Assembly (NCBI RefSeq): GCF_014191505.1
Contig: NZ_JACHWS010000002.1
Location: 62,001 to 126,000, forward strand
Reading direction: 5' to 3'
Source of the DNA: Hoyosella altamirensis
Lineage (GTDB): Bacteria > Actinomycetota > Actinomycetes > Mycobacteriales > Mycobacteriaceae
Length of the DNA stretch: 64,000 nt
Positions 44,045 to 52,649 of the stretch are shown here, piece by piece (position 1 is the stretch's first letter; every line of letters begins with the position of its first letter). The notes beneath the pieces are model-generated. The model ran no database searches. It saw only the letters and a program-made list of their open reading frames with translations, and was not told where the DNA came from. Made by a program: the position numbers and the translations under genes.

Positions 44045-44377
44045 TCACCAGTCGAGTCGGGTCCAGAGGTGGCGGTTTCGGCTGTGGTCGTTGGTGATGT
44101 CTTCTGTGCTGGTGTTGCGTGTGCCGTCGCCTCGGCGTTCATTACAAGTTGCGTGGAGTAGCCGGTCGGCGAGGTGTCCGCCGTGGGCTCGGGCTCGTGT
44201 GTGGTCGGCGTGGAGGGCGCGCTGGTCGGGGTTGCGTGTGGGGTCGCGGTGCATGGGTTGTCCGCATTCGGTGCATGGTTCGCCGTCTTTGTGTTTCGCG
44301 AGTAGCCGTTTGCGTTGTTGCTGGTGTCGCCAGCCGAGTTTGCGTTGTGTGGTTGTGCCGCGTGGGTCGCGCGCCAT
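44045..44377 (-). CDS. HNH endonuclease (copy 2)
   Basis: Identical to copy 1, with CTECGQPM, HADH and CNERRG motifs; probable packaging nuclease downstream of the capsid gene. Confidence 0.85.
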   Translation of the reverse strand: MARDPRGTTTQRKLGWRHQQQRKRLLAKHKDGEPCTECGQPMHRDPTRNPDQRALHADHTRARAHGGHLADRLLHATCNERRGDGTRNTSTEDITNDHSRNRHLWTRLDW

Positions 44378-44415
44378 GGTTGTCACCTTTCGGTGAGTCG
44401 GTTCCGGGGAGAGTG

Positions 44416-44458
44416 AAGCGCCCCCGCTCGGGCAATCCCATGCCGATTGGGGGCGCTT
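44416..44458. terminator. Hairpin between capsid and HNH genes (copy 2)
   Basis: Same 10-bp inverted repeat as in copy 1. Confidence 0.5.
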
Positions 44459-44535
44459 CTGTTTCGGTCTTGGGAGGCGGCCCGTGCTGCCCGGACAGGA
44501 ACGAGCGGTTGCACGGGGAACCAAGACCAGTCTTC

Positions 44536-45414
44536 CTAGCTGTGTAGGCCAGTGAGCCTGTAGACCGTCTGTGGCTGAGTCACCGCGAACGCAGGCATCA
44601 CGAAGCCTTGGACCCACTTAGATCGAATGTTCCGGTCGTCCCACATTTCTACTGTGAGTTCTTTCTCGAAGCCGACGTATCCTGCTCCGCCGCGCTGGGT
44701 GAGGTACGCGGTGCCTGCTGGTATCCAGCGTGACACTTCAAGTTTGATGCCTGACTCGGCGAGCTGCTGACCGAGTGAGATGCCGTAAGCGATCCTCAGC
44801 GCCCCTGCCTCCTGGGGGTTAACCACGAGAGTGTCAAACAACGTCCCGCTGCCTTCGTGTATCTGCGCGCGCACCACGTCGGCGAACGGCAGCCCAGCGT
44901 TAGGGGTAAGCGTCGACGGCTCCCCGACCGTTTTCGCTTGATTCCACGGTTCCGCGGCTGGGATGGTGGGCGCGTCTTCGGCGTTGAGCGCGTCGTTCAA
45001 AGCGGCAACGCCGGTCTCATTGAGTCGCCTGGCTAGGTTGTTGATGAGTTGGTTGATCTGCAAGCTCATGGCGTCGATGCGGTTGCGGGTTACTTCTTCG
45101 TCAGCGACAGCGAATTTGCCACCGAAGTCGCGGATCGCGGCGAGGCGGGTCTGTGGGTCGGCGGCTTGGACGACGCGGTATTCGGTGGCGGGCGAGCGTT
45201 CGGCTTCACCTTCGGTGAGAAATTCGTCGCCTTTGCGCCAGATGGTGTGGTGGATCGCGCCGCCGGTGACTTGGCCGGGGTGTCGGCGATAGAACGCGTC
45301 GAGGATCGTCGTGTCGATGTTTTTGCGGATTCGGTCTTCGAGCCAGGTCGGGGACGCGAGGATGTCGCGGACCTGGATGTAGTCGTCTTCCTTGACGGGT
45401 GACAGTATGCCCAT
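44536..45414 (-). CDS. Phage major capsid protein (copy 2)
   Basis: Identical 292-residue HK97-fold-type capsid protein. Two copies would double the gene dose unless one is silent. Confidence 0.85.
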   Translation of the reverse strand: MGILSPVKEDDYIQVRDILASPTWLEDRIRKNIDTTILDAFYRRHPGQVTGGAIHHTIWRKGDEFLTEGEAERSPATEYRVVQAADPQTRLAAIRDFGGKFAVADEEVTRNRIDAMSLQINQLINNLARRLNETGVAALNDALNAEDAPTIPAAEPWNQAKTVGEPSTLTPNAGLPFADVVRAQIHEGSGTLFDTLVVNPQEAGALRIAYGISLGQQLAESGIKLEVSRWIPAGTAYLTQRGGAGYVGFEKELTVEMWDDRNIRSKWVQGFVMPAFAVTQPQTVYRLTGLHS

Positions 45415-45426
45415 GAGTTCGTCTTC

Positions 45427-45801
45427 CTATCGCAGGGAAATGTGTGCGGTGCCGTCGGCGGGAACAGTGTTGATTGCTTGCCCTGCGGGCTGGCCGGTGC
45501 CGTGGGGTGCGGCGTCCCCGGAGTTCGCCTCCACGATCTGCCCTGCGGTGATGGGCGCGGATGCTTTGACGGTGACGACGCGGCCCGCGCCGCGAGCTAC
45601 GGCGACGAGCTCGCCCTCTTTTGCGTCGTGTTTGGCGACCCCGAAGACGAGCGCGCCTTCGTCAGCGACCTCGATGGTGGGTGCCCCGTCCGGGTCGGTG
45701 TCTCCGGCGATGGTGACGAATTGGCGGCGGTTAATTGCCGTGGTGGCTCGGGCGGATAGGTCCCCGCCGGGGTTGAATACGTCAACTCCGATTAGTGGCA
45801 T
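45427..45801 (-). CDS. Head decoration-like protein (copy 2)
   Basis: Identical 124-residue decoration-like protein, 12 bp before the capsid gene. Confidence 0.75.
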   Translation of the reverse strand: MPLIGVDVFNPGGDLSARATTAINRRQFVTIAGDTDPDGAPTIEVADEGALVFGVAKHDAKEGELVAVARGAGRVVTVKASAPITAGQIVEANSGDAAPHGTGQPAGQAINTVPADGTAHISLR

Positions 45802-46204
45802 GTGGTGCTCCTCGTGCTGCTCGTTGCCTGACTTCGGTTTCATGGACGAGCCACCGTCCCCCGACCCGATATCCGGTGAGCGTGTGCCGTCTGCACAGGT
45901 CACGAACGTTGGAGGCGCCGCACCCGAGAATGTCTGCGGCTTTTGTGGTGTCGATGAGCCCGTCCGGTGTCGAGTCTTCCGGCGTGGCCAGTACATGGTC
46001 TGGTGTTCTCGCGTCCACGTGGTGTTGCGCGTAAGACGCTGCGCGCGTGAGGTACTCGCGTAGCTGTATGAACCGGCGGGGCAAGCGCGCCCCGTTTTGT
46101 GTTTCAACGAACGACTGCAAGTAAGACAAGGCCTGCACGACGCGGGCGGCGTCGTCCCACGTGATGAGGACACCGTTCACCGCGATCGGCTCATTCGAAA
46201 ACAC
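45782..46204 (-). CDS. HTH DNA-binding protein (copy 2, Phe2)
   Basis: Same 140-residue protein as copy 1 except residue 2, Phe instead of Cys, from the single base change at 46200. The change lies directly after the GTG start and outside the HTH domain, so little functional effect is expected beyond translation initiation. Confidence 0.75.
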   Translation of the reverse strand: MFSNEPIAVNGVLITWDDAARVVQALSYLQSFVETQNGARLPRRFIQLREYLTRAASYAQHHVDARTPDHVLATPEDSTPDGLIDTTKAADILGCGASNVRDLCRRHTLTGYRVGGRWLVHETEVRQRAARGAPHATNRS

Positions 46205-46502
46205 CTGGGCCCCCTGCTCTTAGCGCCGCGATGAGCTTTTGCAGCGCTTGGACTGCGCGCGGATTGATGGCGTCTTCGGCGAGGTGTTCACCTCGTGTGC
46301 GGGCTTCCAGGAAGATGTTCTGTCGGGCGAGGCCAGCGGCCAGCTCGGCCACGCCGTACAGCAGATCCGTGGGTGCTGTCTGATTGTCGGAAGACATAAC
46401 GTCTTCGAGCATCGCGTCGACGCCCTCGGTGTCGCCGTTGACGAAGCAGGTGACGAAGGCGGCGGAGGTGGCACGTACTTCGTGAATGTTGTTCTCATTC
46501 AT
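46191..46502 (-). CDS. Hypothetical phage-type protein (copy 2)
   Basis: Identical 103-residue acidic helical protein, coupled to the 54-residue gene upstream. Confidence 0.65.
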   Translation of the reverse strand: MNENNIHEVRATSAAFVTCFVNGDTEGVDAMLEDVMSSDNQTAPTDLLYGVAELAAGLARQNIFLEARTRGEHLAEDAINPRAVQALQKLIAALRAGGPGVFE

Positions 46503-46659
46503 GGTGTTTCCTTTCGAGGTGTGCGTTGTATTCAAGCTGGATGATGAGGTGTGCTGCCTGGAGTACTGCTGCAGCGCGTAGGTCGCTGGTGGTGCAGTCG
46601 GCCAGGTTTTTGCCGACGTAGCGGCGGAGGATGTCGTCAAGGTTCGTTTCGTTGGTCAT
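46495..46659 (-). CDS. 54-residue hypothetical protein (copy 2)
   Basis: Identical small coupled frame between the WhiB-like gene and the 103-residue gene. Confidence 0.6.
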   Translation of the reverse strand: MTNETNLDDILRRYVGKNLADCTTSDLRAAAVLQAAHLIIQLEYNAHLERKHHE

Positions 46660-46964
46660 GCCGCACCTTCTTTCGGTGGTCGTCCTACTGTGGGCGACCG
46701 ATCGGCGCTCGCCCAGATGCCGGTGCGTTCGGCGGCGGTGAGTTCACTTGCTGCTTGGTCGCACGCGGCGAGGACCGGGCAGGCGCGGCAGAGGTGTGCG
46801 CACCACTCGAAGCGCTCGATACGCGCGGCTGGGGTCTCGCCCTCAATGAAGCTGTCGAACAAAGGCGCGCGGCCAGCGCAGCGAGCACCGACCAGACGTT
46901 CATCGACGAGCGCGGCCAGCGCGGCGGACAACTTTGGTATCGACGGGGGTTTGGCGATCTTCAT
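46656..46964 (-). CDS. WhiB-like iron-sulfur protein (copy 2)
   Basis: Identical four-cysteine WhiB-like protein (CRACPVLAAC). Confidence 0.82.
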   Translation of the reverse strand: MKIAKPPSIPKLSAALAALVDERLVGARCAGRAPLFDSFIEGETPAARIERFEWCAHLCRACPVLAACDQAASELTAAERTGIWASADRSPTVGRPPKEGAA

Positions 46965-47095
46965 TTCCGCTTATCCTTGCCCTTGCGGAAGCATGTGATG
47001 CAGAGCTGGCCGCGCTGCGAGTGGGTGATGACGCCGTACCCTTTCCCGCACTCATCACACGGTGGCGGCAGAGGTCGACTACGTGGCTTACTCAT
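46961..47095 (-). CDS. 44-residue zinc-ribbon protein (copy 2)
   Basis: Identical small protein with CDEC and CITC pairs. Confidence 0.6.
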   Translation of the reverse strand: MSKPRSRPLPPPCDECGKGYGVITHSQRGQLCITCFRKGKDKRK

Positions 47096-48389
47096 GACTT
47101 TGGGCTCCTTCGCGTGAGGTACCGGCATTACGTTTCCCGGCGGGTAGGTGTCCGAAGGCGTCCGAAGGGGTCAAAACACCGTTTAAGCTGCGTTTATCGT
47201 CGGACGGCTTTATTTTCTCGGACACCTTTAAGGTGTCCGACTGATTTAAGGCGTCCGATCGTTCTGCCTGGTCAACGCCATTTAGTCGGCTTCGGACGGC
47301 TTCGGACGGGCTACCGCTGGAATTGGGCTCTTCACGCTTTGGCAAGTACCGCTCGAACGTGTCGCTGAAGTCCGTCAACCGATACCCGCGTTCCTTCTTG
47401 TATCCGTCCCTGAATGCAGTCTTGATCCCGTACTCCTTGAGGCGATGCCCTAACTTCGACGGGTTGAGTTCAAATTGCCTCCATGGCGAGTCCTCAATTT
47501 CGTGAAGCTTCACGCACAACGCATCGGACTTCAGGAACGACACATGAAGGGACTCGAACACGTCCTTAATGTCGCGGAGCAGCGTGACGTTCACCGAATC
47601 GCTTTCGTCTTCCTCGGCGGCTGCGACCATCGCGACGGCGGCCGCTCGGGCTCGCTTCGGCCAGTCACCGCCGGCCATATCGGCAACTGCAATCAGCGGC
47701 TCCCATACGTCGGCGGCACGGTCCTCGACACCGAGGTTTTCCGGCTCGTACCCTTCAAGCTGGTGACGCACCGTGTCAGCCCACGCAGCGATATCCTTAC
47801 GCAGTCTTTCGAGGGCTGGCCGGTCCCGTCTGGTGCGGTACGGCTGGACGTGTTCGGTTGGTTTGCGGCGGCGCATCACCACCACGATTGCCCTGTCTTC
47901 AATGGTGTCTGGCATCTTGCCGATACCGGCGAGCGCGGCCATGGCGAAGGTCTCAAACTCCACCGGTGTGTGTTGCGGTCCTACCGTGCGGCCCACTGGC
48001 AGCCCTCGTTGAAACCCCGCGTTGAGCAGGCCTCGCAGGTCTTCGTTGTTTTCGGCGACCTTCTTCGTACCGAAGATTGTGTCAGCTTCGTCGAATAGCA
48101 GAGTTGGTGGCGGGTCCGCATCGAGTGACCGGAAGATGTACGCCACGGTCGCGTTCACTGCCCGCAACGGCTGATACACAAGCGCGTCGAGCACCTCAAG
48201 TAGGCGTGACTTGCCGGATCTCTTCTCAGGGGATCGCGCGACCATCCTGGGCGCGTACTCGAATGCTGCCGTTAAGTGTGTAAGCACTGCCCACAGGACT
48301 ACGGCCACGAAAGCGTGATTTGACGGCAAGACGCAGTAGCGGCGTATTGATGTCTCGGTGCGGTTGAGTATTTCGGCTCCGTCGCTCAT
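47088..48389 (-). CDS. DUF3631 ATPase (copy 2)
   Basis: Identical 433-residue putative replication ATPase, coupled to the DnaB-N-like gene by ATGA. Confidence 0.82.
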   Translation of the reverse strand: MSDGAEILNRTETSIRRYCVLPSNHAFVAVVLWAVLTHLTAAFEYAPRMVARSPEKRSGKSRLLEVLDALVYQPLRAVNATVAYIFRSLDADPPPTLLFDEADTIFGTKKVAENNEDLRGLLNAGFQRGLPVGRTVGPQHTPVEFETFAMAALAGIGKMPDTIEDRAIVVVMRRRKPTEHVQPYRTRRDRPALERLRKDIAAWADTVRHQLEGYEPENLGVEDRAADVWEPLIAVADMAGGDWPKRARAAAVAMVAAAEEDESDSVNVTLLRDIKDVFESLHVSFLKSDALCVKLHEIEDSPWRQFELNPSKLGHRLKEYGIKTAFRDGYKKERGYRLTDFSDTFERYLPKREEPNSSGSPSEAVRSRLNGVDQAERSDALNQSDTLKVSEKIKPSDDKRSLNGVLTPSDAFGHLPAGKRNAGTSREGAQSHE

Positions 48390-48937
48390 GCGGCCACCTC
48401 GACGAGGTTTTTGGAAGACGGGGCTATGAGTCGTTCGAACCGTGAGGCGATGCCCGCAACCTTTGTGCCGTGGTCTCGCCACACGGTGAGCCAGTCGCTC
48501 GGCGGGTGCCCAGCGATCGCGGCAGACATATCAACTGACGCGGCCCGGCGGTGCGCTTCGGCGACTACTGCAGCCGCGAGGGTACGTACGCGCTGAGGAT
48601 GCGCGGTGCCGTCGCGGATTGCGTCGTCTGCGGTGACGAGATCGAGCATCAGCGCGGCGAGTTCACGGCCCCCCGGTTCGGTGAACGCTCCGCTGGTCAG
48701 GAACTGTGCGTGCAAGGTGACGAGGTCGTGGGGGTCACCACGGTCGTGGTGTTCCAGGATCGCAGCGTAGGCGCGTCCTTCGGCGGGCCGGTGAAAATCA
48801 GAGGACAAAAGCAGCTCTGCCAGATCTTCGAGGTCTCGCCCATTGGGGTAGCTGTAGCGGCCTGATGATACTGCGCACAGGCACGCGAGGAGTACCGTCC
48901 CAGCCTCCGGAATGTCGGTGCCGTCGTCTACACTCAT
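48386..48937 (-). CDS. DnaB N-terminal-like domain protein (copy 2)
   Basis: Identical 183-residue helicase-interaction-domain protein without helicase core. Confidence 0.72.
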   Translation of the reverse strand: MSVDDGTDIPEAGTVLLACLCAVSSGRYSYPNGRDLEDLAELLLSSDFHRPAEGRAYAAILEHHDRGDPHDLVTLHAQFLTSGAFTEPGGRELAALMLDLVTADDAIRDGTAHPQRVRTLAAAVVAEAHRRAASVDMSAAIAGHPPSDWLTVWRDHGTKVAGIASRFERLIAPSSKNLVEVAA

Positions 48938-48953
48938 AGGTGGTTTCCTTTCT

Positions 48954-48984
48954 GCCCCGTCCGGCGTCGTCAACCGGGCGGGGC
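48954..48984. terminator. GC-rich hairpin upstream of DnaB-N-like gene (copy 2)
   Basis: Same inverted repeat as at 39697-39727. Confidence 0.4.
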
Positions 48985-48992
48985 TTTGCTTT

Positions 48993-49862
48993 TCAGTCGG
49001 GTAGCTGGAGGGTGAGTTTGTCGAGACCAGCGCGGCGCGCCGCCGTCGAAACATGGGTGTAGCGTTCGGTGGTTTGCAACGATTTGTGTCGCATGAGTTC
49101 TTGCACGACCCGCACATCAACACCTGAAGCGAGCAGTTTCGTGGCGAACCAGTGCCGGAGCGCGTGGGCGGTGGCGTCGTTAATACCAGCTCGTCGCATC
49201 GCGTCTTTCAACGCTTCACCGACGGATCGACCGTCGATGAACGCGCGCCCGTCGTTGTACGACGGGAACCAGTAGCCCGTTGTCGGCATCGAGTCACGTA
49301 CCTCGTGCAGTCGAGCGTGGATCGGCATGAATGCCTGGTGGCCGCCCTTGCCGCGTACGCGAAGCGTTCCCGCGCTCCAGTCGAAGTCCTCGCCACGCAC
49401 CTTCGCGATCTCGTGGACACGCAGCCCTTGCAGCGCGGCGAGGAGGAACATCGCGAACGTTCGGCGCCGGTTAATGACAGCTTCGATCGCGGCGACCTGT
49501 TCATCTGTGAGCCGTTTCGGTTCGCTTCGGGGGCGGCGGGGCGCATCGAGCTTCAGTAGCGGGTTGTCTTCCCGGACACCGATTTTGACGAGCCATGTTT
49601 GCCAGGTAGACAGCAGCGAAAAGTAGGTTTGTCTGCTGGTGGCGGTGATCTTCGGGTTACTGAGGGCGGCAATAATGTCGTCCTCGGTGAGCAGGTGCGC
49701 TGGCGTGCCACGGTCGTGTGCGACCCGCTCCAAGTACGTGATCCGCTCGCGTATCGTGCGCCCGGACAACGACCGGGCCTGCATATGTGCACGGAACCTG
49801 TTCAGCAAACGAACCTGCTCAAGCCATAACGAATGAACAGCGTCAGGTTGATCAGTTATCAT
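48993..49862 (-). CDS. Second tyrosine recombinase, XerC-like (copy 2)
   Basis: Identical 289-residue recombinase with the full R-K-HxxR-H-Y set. Confidence 0.88.
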   Translation of the reverse strand: MITDQPDAVHSLWLEQVRLLNRFRAHMQARSLSGRTIRERITYLERVAHDRGTPAHLLTEDDIIAALSNPKITATSRQTYFSLLSTWQTWLVKIGVREDNPLLKLDAPRRPRSEPKRLTDEQVAAIEAVINRRRTFAMFLLAALQGLRVHEIAKVRGEDFDWSAGTLRVRGKGGHQAFMPIHARLHEVRDSMPTTGYWFPSYNDGRAFIDGRSVGEALKDAMRRAGINDATAHALRHWFATKLLASGVDVRVVQELMRHKSLQTTERYTHVSTAARRAGLDKLTLQLPD

Positions 49863-49878
49863 TGAGTCCTCCAGCCGA

Positions 49879-49947
49879 TTAACTCTCAACGGGGTTGATC
49901 TTCGATGCCTCGCCCACCACCAGGGCGGGGCATTGTTTTTCGCTCAT
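49879..49947 (-). CDS. 22-residue leader-like frame (copy 2)
   Basis: Same weakly supported coupled short frame as in copy 1. Confidence 0.25.
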   Translation of the reverse strand: MSEKQCPALVVGEASKINPVES

Positions 49948-50285
49948 GTGGTGCCTCCTAGCGTTTTCTCAGCGTTGTCGCGCGCCTCGCGGAGCTTCCC
50001 CCGGAAGTCGCGATCGGGGGCGATCGCATCAACGAACGCCAATGTGGGGTCCAGGACGTTCCGGACCATTAGCGATAACGCAGCGGCGCACAAATAGCCG
50101 AAGTAGTCCGGGTCTGTCGTCGCGGTCCATGCTCTTGCGACGCGATCCAGTTCGGCATCATCACCGGCAGCAGCCGCGTACTGGAAGGTCAGGATGGTGG
50201 CGTCGGATTGCAGCCGCTCCACATCAACAATGCTCGACGGTGCACCATCCTCACCGACGATCATCATCCGGTCAGGAATATTCAC
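49944..50285 (-). CDS. Hypothetical protein (copy 2)
   Basis: Identical 113-residue helical protein after the excisionase-like gene (GTGA overlap). Confidence 0.65.
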   Translation of the reverse strand: MNIPDRMMIVGEDGAPSSIVDVERLQSDATILTFQYAAAAGDDAELDRVARAWTATTDPDYFGYLCAAALSLMVRNVLDPTLAFVDAIAPDRDFRGKLREARDNAEKTLGGTT

Positions 50286-50482
50286 GCCGCACCACCGAGT
50301 CCGAGTACGGTGCGCAGCTCGGCGACGGGCACGGTGTAGCGGCTACCGATACGAATGACGCGGACGGGAAAGTTACCGGCGCGGGCGTGAGCGTAGGCGG
50401 TTGATGCTGGGATACCGAGCGCCCGAGCCGCGGTACGCAGGTCGGTTGCCACTCCCAACCTGTCGAGTTCTTCAGGGGTCAT
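50282..50482 (-). CDS. Excisionase-like HTH_17 protein (copy 2)
   Basis: Identical 66-residue winged-helix protein at the head of the leftward operon. Confidence 0.8.
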   Translation of the reverse strand: MTPEELDRLGVATDLRTAARALGIPASTAYAHARAGNFPVRVIRIGSRYTVPVAELRTVLGLGGAA

Positions 50483-50546
50483 GTGAAAGTCTCCTCGTTG
50501 TGTTCTCACAGCAGAGAATCAAGATGATTCCGTGCTGCTGACTGCA

Positions 50547-50590
50547 ATAATGGCCGCTATGTTCCCACCTGTCAAGAACATCTGTAAACT
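50547..50590. promoter_or_regulatory. Divergent promoters with palindromic operator (copy 2)
   Basis: Same arrangement as copy 1: leftward -10 at 50547-50552 and -35 at 50570-50575, palindrome at 50560-50580, rightward -10-like at 50585-50590 just before a leaderless repressor start. Confidence 0.6.
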
Positions 50591-50598
50591 CTGCTGCC

Positions 50599-51219
50599 AT
50601 GACAGAGAACTGGTCGGCGGACATAGCCACTCGGGTGGCTTCCGAGGTAGCACGACTACGACGAAACAAGAATCTTTCGATCGCAAAGCTCGCTAAGCGA
50701 ACGGAAGAGCTCGGCAATCCAATCGGGTCTTCGGTGTTAACGAACTTCGAGTACGGAAGACGGGGCGCTCGACTAGACGTCGCCGAACTTGTGGTACTGG
50801 CGGCAGCCCTCGAAGTCCCACCTGTGCAGTTGCTCTATCCCGAGCAGCCATACGGTTACGTCGAGTTCATTCCCGGCGAGCCGATGCCCTCGATAGAAGC
50901 AGCAGATGCGTTCAGCGGGATCGACTCACCACCCAGGGGCAAAGCGGGAAACATAGACGCTCAGGTCATGCAGCTGGCCAGGAAGGTACGCGACCTAGAC
51001 CTAACCGCACAGGCGGCTGACGAAGAGGACCTCGCAAAGGTCGTGCAAGCGTTCCAGGACACGCCAGGCGCGCCCGACATCAATATCGCCGACCTGATCG
51101 CGTCTCGTGCGCACAATGCCCGAGCTGAACGGCGCCGCCTCATTCAGCAAATCGAAGAACTGCTCGGGCGTGAAGTCGTGAGGGAAGCACCTACCCAAGG
51201 GCGTCCCCGCGATGCCTAG
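50599..51219 (+). CDS. XRE-family repressor (copy 2)
   Basis: Identical 206-residue repressor. Both copies would add to the same repressor pool and bind both operators. Confidence 0.85.
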   Translation: MTENWSADIATRVASEVARLRRNKNLSIAKLAKRTEELGNPIGSSVLTNFEYGRRGARLDVAELVVLAAALEVPPVQLLYPEQPYGYVEFIPGEPMPSIEAADAFSGIDSPPRGKAGNIDAQVMQLARKVRDLDLTAQAADEEDLAKVVQAFQDTPGAPDINIADLIASRAHNARAERRRLIQQIEELLGREVVREAPTQGRPRDA

Positions 51220-52426
51220 GTCACCGCTGCCCCTCGGCACTTACGGGAAGATCAAGCGCGCCCAGCTCGGCCCGGGCCGGTGGCGTGCACGCGCCCAGTT
51301 CCGTGATTGGGACGGAAAGACTCGGCAGGTGGAGCGGTTTGGCACCACAGGCAACAAGGCCGAGGATGCCTTGAAGGAAGCATTGCGGGACCGCCAGCGC
51401 GACACAGGCACCGTTGAAATCACCGGCGACACGCGCATCCGGGATCTCGCTACCGTGTGGTTCACGGCCATCGCGAAAGAGGATTCACGGCGGCCGCAAA
51501 CGATCGCGAACTATCGGCGCACCTACGACAAGCACATAGAGCCAGCGCTAGGTGAGGTGAGGCTTTGTGAGGCGTCCGTGGGTGTGATCGAACGAGCCCT
51601 TAGCGCCATCGACAAGCATGCGACGGCGAAGCAAGCACGCGTCGTGCTGACAGCAATGTTCGGGCTTGCGGCGAGACATGACGCGGTACCACACAACCCG
51701 GTACGGGATACGACCGCCCGCCGCAGCAAACGCGGCCAAGTTCGGGTATTCACGCCTGAAGAACTCCGTGGGTACCGGGCGCTGATCGCGGGCTGGTCAC
51801 AGGGCAACCAGTACGGCCCGCCCCGCGCCGCCGATCTTCCCGACCTTGTTGACGTAATGCTCGGAACTGGCCTACGGATCGGTGAGGTCCTCGGCCTGGT
51901 GTGGCCCGCAGTCGAACTCGATGCCGAACCACCGCGGCTGACAGTCGCAGGACAAGTGATCGCATACGGCGGCAGGGCGACCCGAGAGGCCTACCTGAAG
52001 TCGGAAGCAGGTCACCGCACCCTCACACTCCCCTACTTCGCCGCAGAAGCGCTACAGCGCCAGCACGAACGCAACCTCCCCAGCGAAGGCGGGCTCGTGT
52101 TCCCGTCCCACCGTGGCACTCCCCGCTCACCGCACAATGTGCGCCGCCAGCTCCGCGCAGCACGCGGTGACCAATTCGAATGGGTGACACCGCACACGTT
52201 CCGCAAGACAACAGCAACCCTCATCGAACGGGACTTCGGAGTAGGCGCAGCCACCGCACAGCTCGGCCACTCAGGCGAGCGAGTCACTCGCGAGCACTAC
52301 ATACAGCGGGCGGCAGTCGCGCCAGACGTGCGGCGAGCGTTCGAACCGTTGTTGATTGAAAAACGTGGGTTAAACAGTGTTGATCTTGAACCAACGAAAA
52401 CGAGGCCAGACCTAAAAGCGGTCTGA
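51212..52426 (+). CDS. int: Tyrosine integrase (copy 2)
   Basis: Identical 404-residue integrase, ending 8 bp before the att core that joins the intact tRNA-Thr. Confidence 0.95.
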   Translation: MPRSPLPLGTYGKIKRAQLGPGRWRARAQFRDWDGKTRQVERFGTTGNKAEDALKEALRDRQRDTGTVEITGDTRIRDLATVWFTAIAKEDSRRPQTIANYRRTYDKHIEPALGEVRLCEASVGVIERALSAIDKHATAKQARVVLTAMFGLAARHDAVPHNPVRDTTARRSKRGQVRVFTPEELRGYRALIAGWSQGNQYGPPRAADLPDLVDVMLGTGLRIGEVLGLVWPAVELDAEPPRLTVAGQVIAYGGRATREAYLKSEAGHRTLTLPYFAAEALQRQHERNLPSEGGLVFPSHRGTPRSPHNVRRQLRAARGDQFEWVTPHTFRKTTATLIERDFGVGAATAQLGHSGERVTREHYIQRAAVAPDVRRAFEPLLIEKRGLNSVDLEPTKTRPDLKAV

Positions 52427-52431
52427 CCTCG
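52401..52431 (-). terminator. Hairpin serving integrase end and probably tRNA-Thr
   Basis: Same inverted repeat as at 43144-43174. The tRNA-Thr gene is transcribed leftward into it, and on that strand the hairpin is followed by TTTTCG, so the element appears to supply the tRNA with its terminator. Confidence 0.6.
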
Positions 52432-52434
52432 AAA

Positions 52435-52475
52435 AACAAGAGCTGGCGAGGGGACTTGAACCCCTAACCGCCCGA
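52435..52475. repeat. attR: 41-bp att core within tRNA-Thr
   Basis: Third identical core, 9,257 bp from the internal one. It covers the 3' half of the intact tRNA and six bases beyond it. Confidence 0.92.
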
Positions 52476-52513
52476 TTACAAGTCGGGTGCGCTACCAATT
52501 GCGCCACGCCAGC
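52441..52513 (-). tRNA. tRNA-Thr (anticodon UGU)
   Basis: A complete 73-base cloverleaf on the minus strand: acceptor GCTGGCG/CGCCAGC, D arm GCGC/GCGC, anticodon stem CCCGA/TCGGG with loop CTTGTAA (anticodon TGT), T arm AGGGG-TTCAAGT-CCCCT, discriminator T, CCA not encoded. It is the integration site; the element restores its 3' end. Confidence 0.96.
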
Positions 52514-52537
52514 ATCGGCCCTACTGAAGCCTGAACC

Positions 52538-52567
52538 ATCTTAACGGCATTCGCTGATTCCGCCCAA
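52538..52567 (-). promoter_or_regulatory. Candidate tRNA-Thr promoter
   Basis: On the minus strand TTGGGC (-35-like) and TAAGAT (-10-like) with an 18-base spacer stand about 25 bp before the tRNA 5' end. Confidence 0.4.
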
Positions 52568-52649
52568 TCGCCGTCTCTCAGCACACGATTGCCCTAGCAG
52601 GATGGGGCTTCGCCGAACAATGGCTCACCAAACCCGCTAGCGTGTAGCT

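Larger units (their letters stand above)
43178..52434 (+). mobile_element. Capsid-encoding integrative satellite, copy 2 (9,257 bp)
   Basis: Second head-to-tail copy, same gene order and length as copy 1. Every frame I compared on both strands is identical, apart from base 46200 (A here, C in copy 1). It ends at the att core joined to the intact tRNA-Thr. Confidence 0.9.

Noticed and set aside
33921-52475. A complete prophage or two prophages
   Set aside because: No terminase, portal, protease, tail, lysin or holin gene fits in either 9.3-kb unit; every frame of useful length is accounted for.
33921-52475. An AICE or conjugative element
   Set aside because: No FtsK/TraB-type translocase or relaxase is present; capsid and HNH genes point to phage parasitism.
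33921-52475. Duplication as a pure assembly artefact
   Set aside because: The copies differ at one base and the junctions fall exactly on att cores, which biology predicts; still listed as needing long reads.
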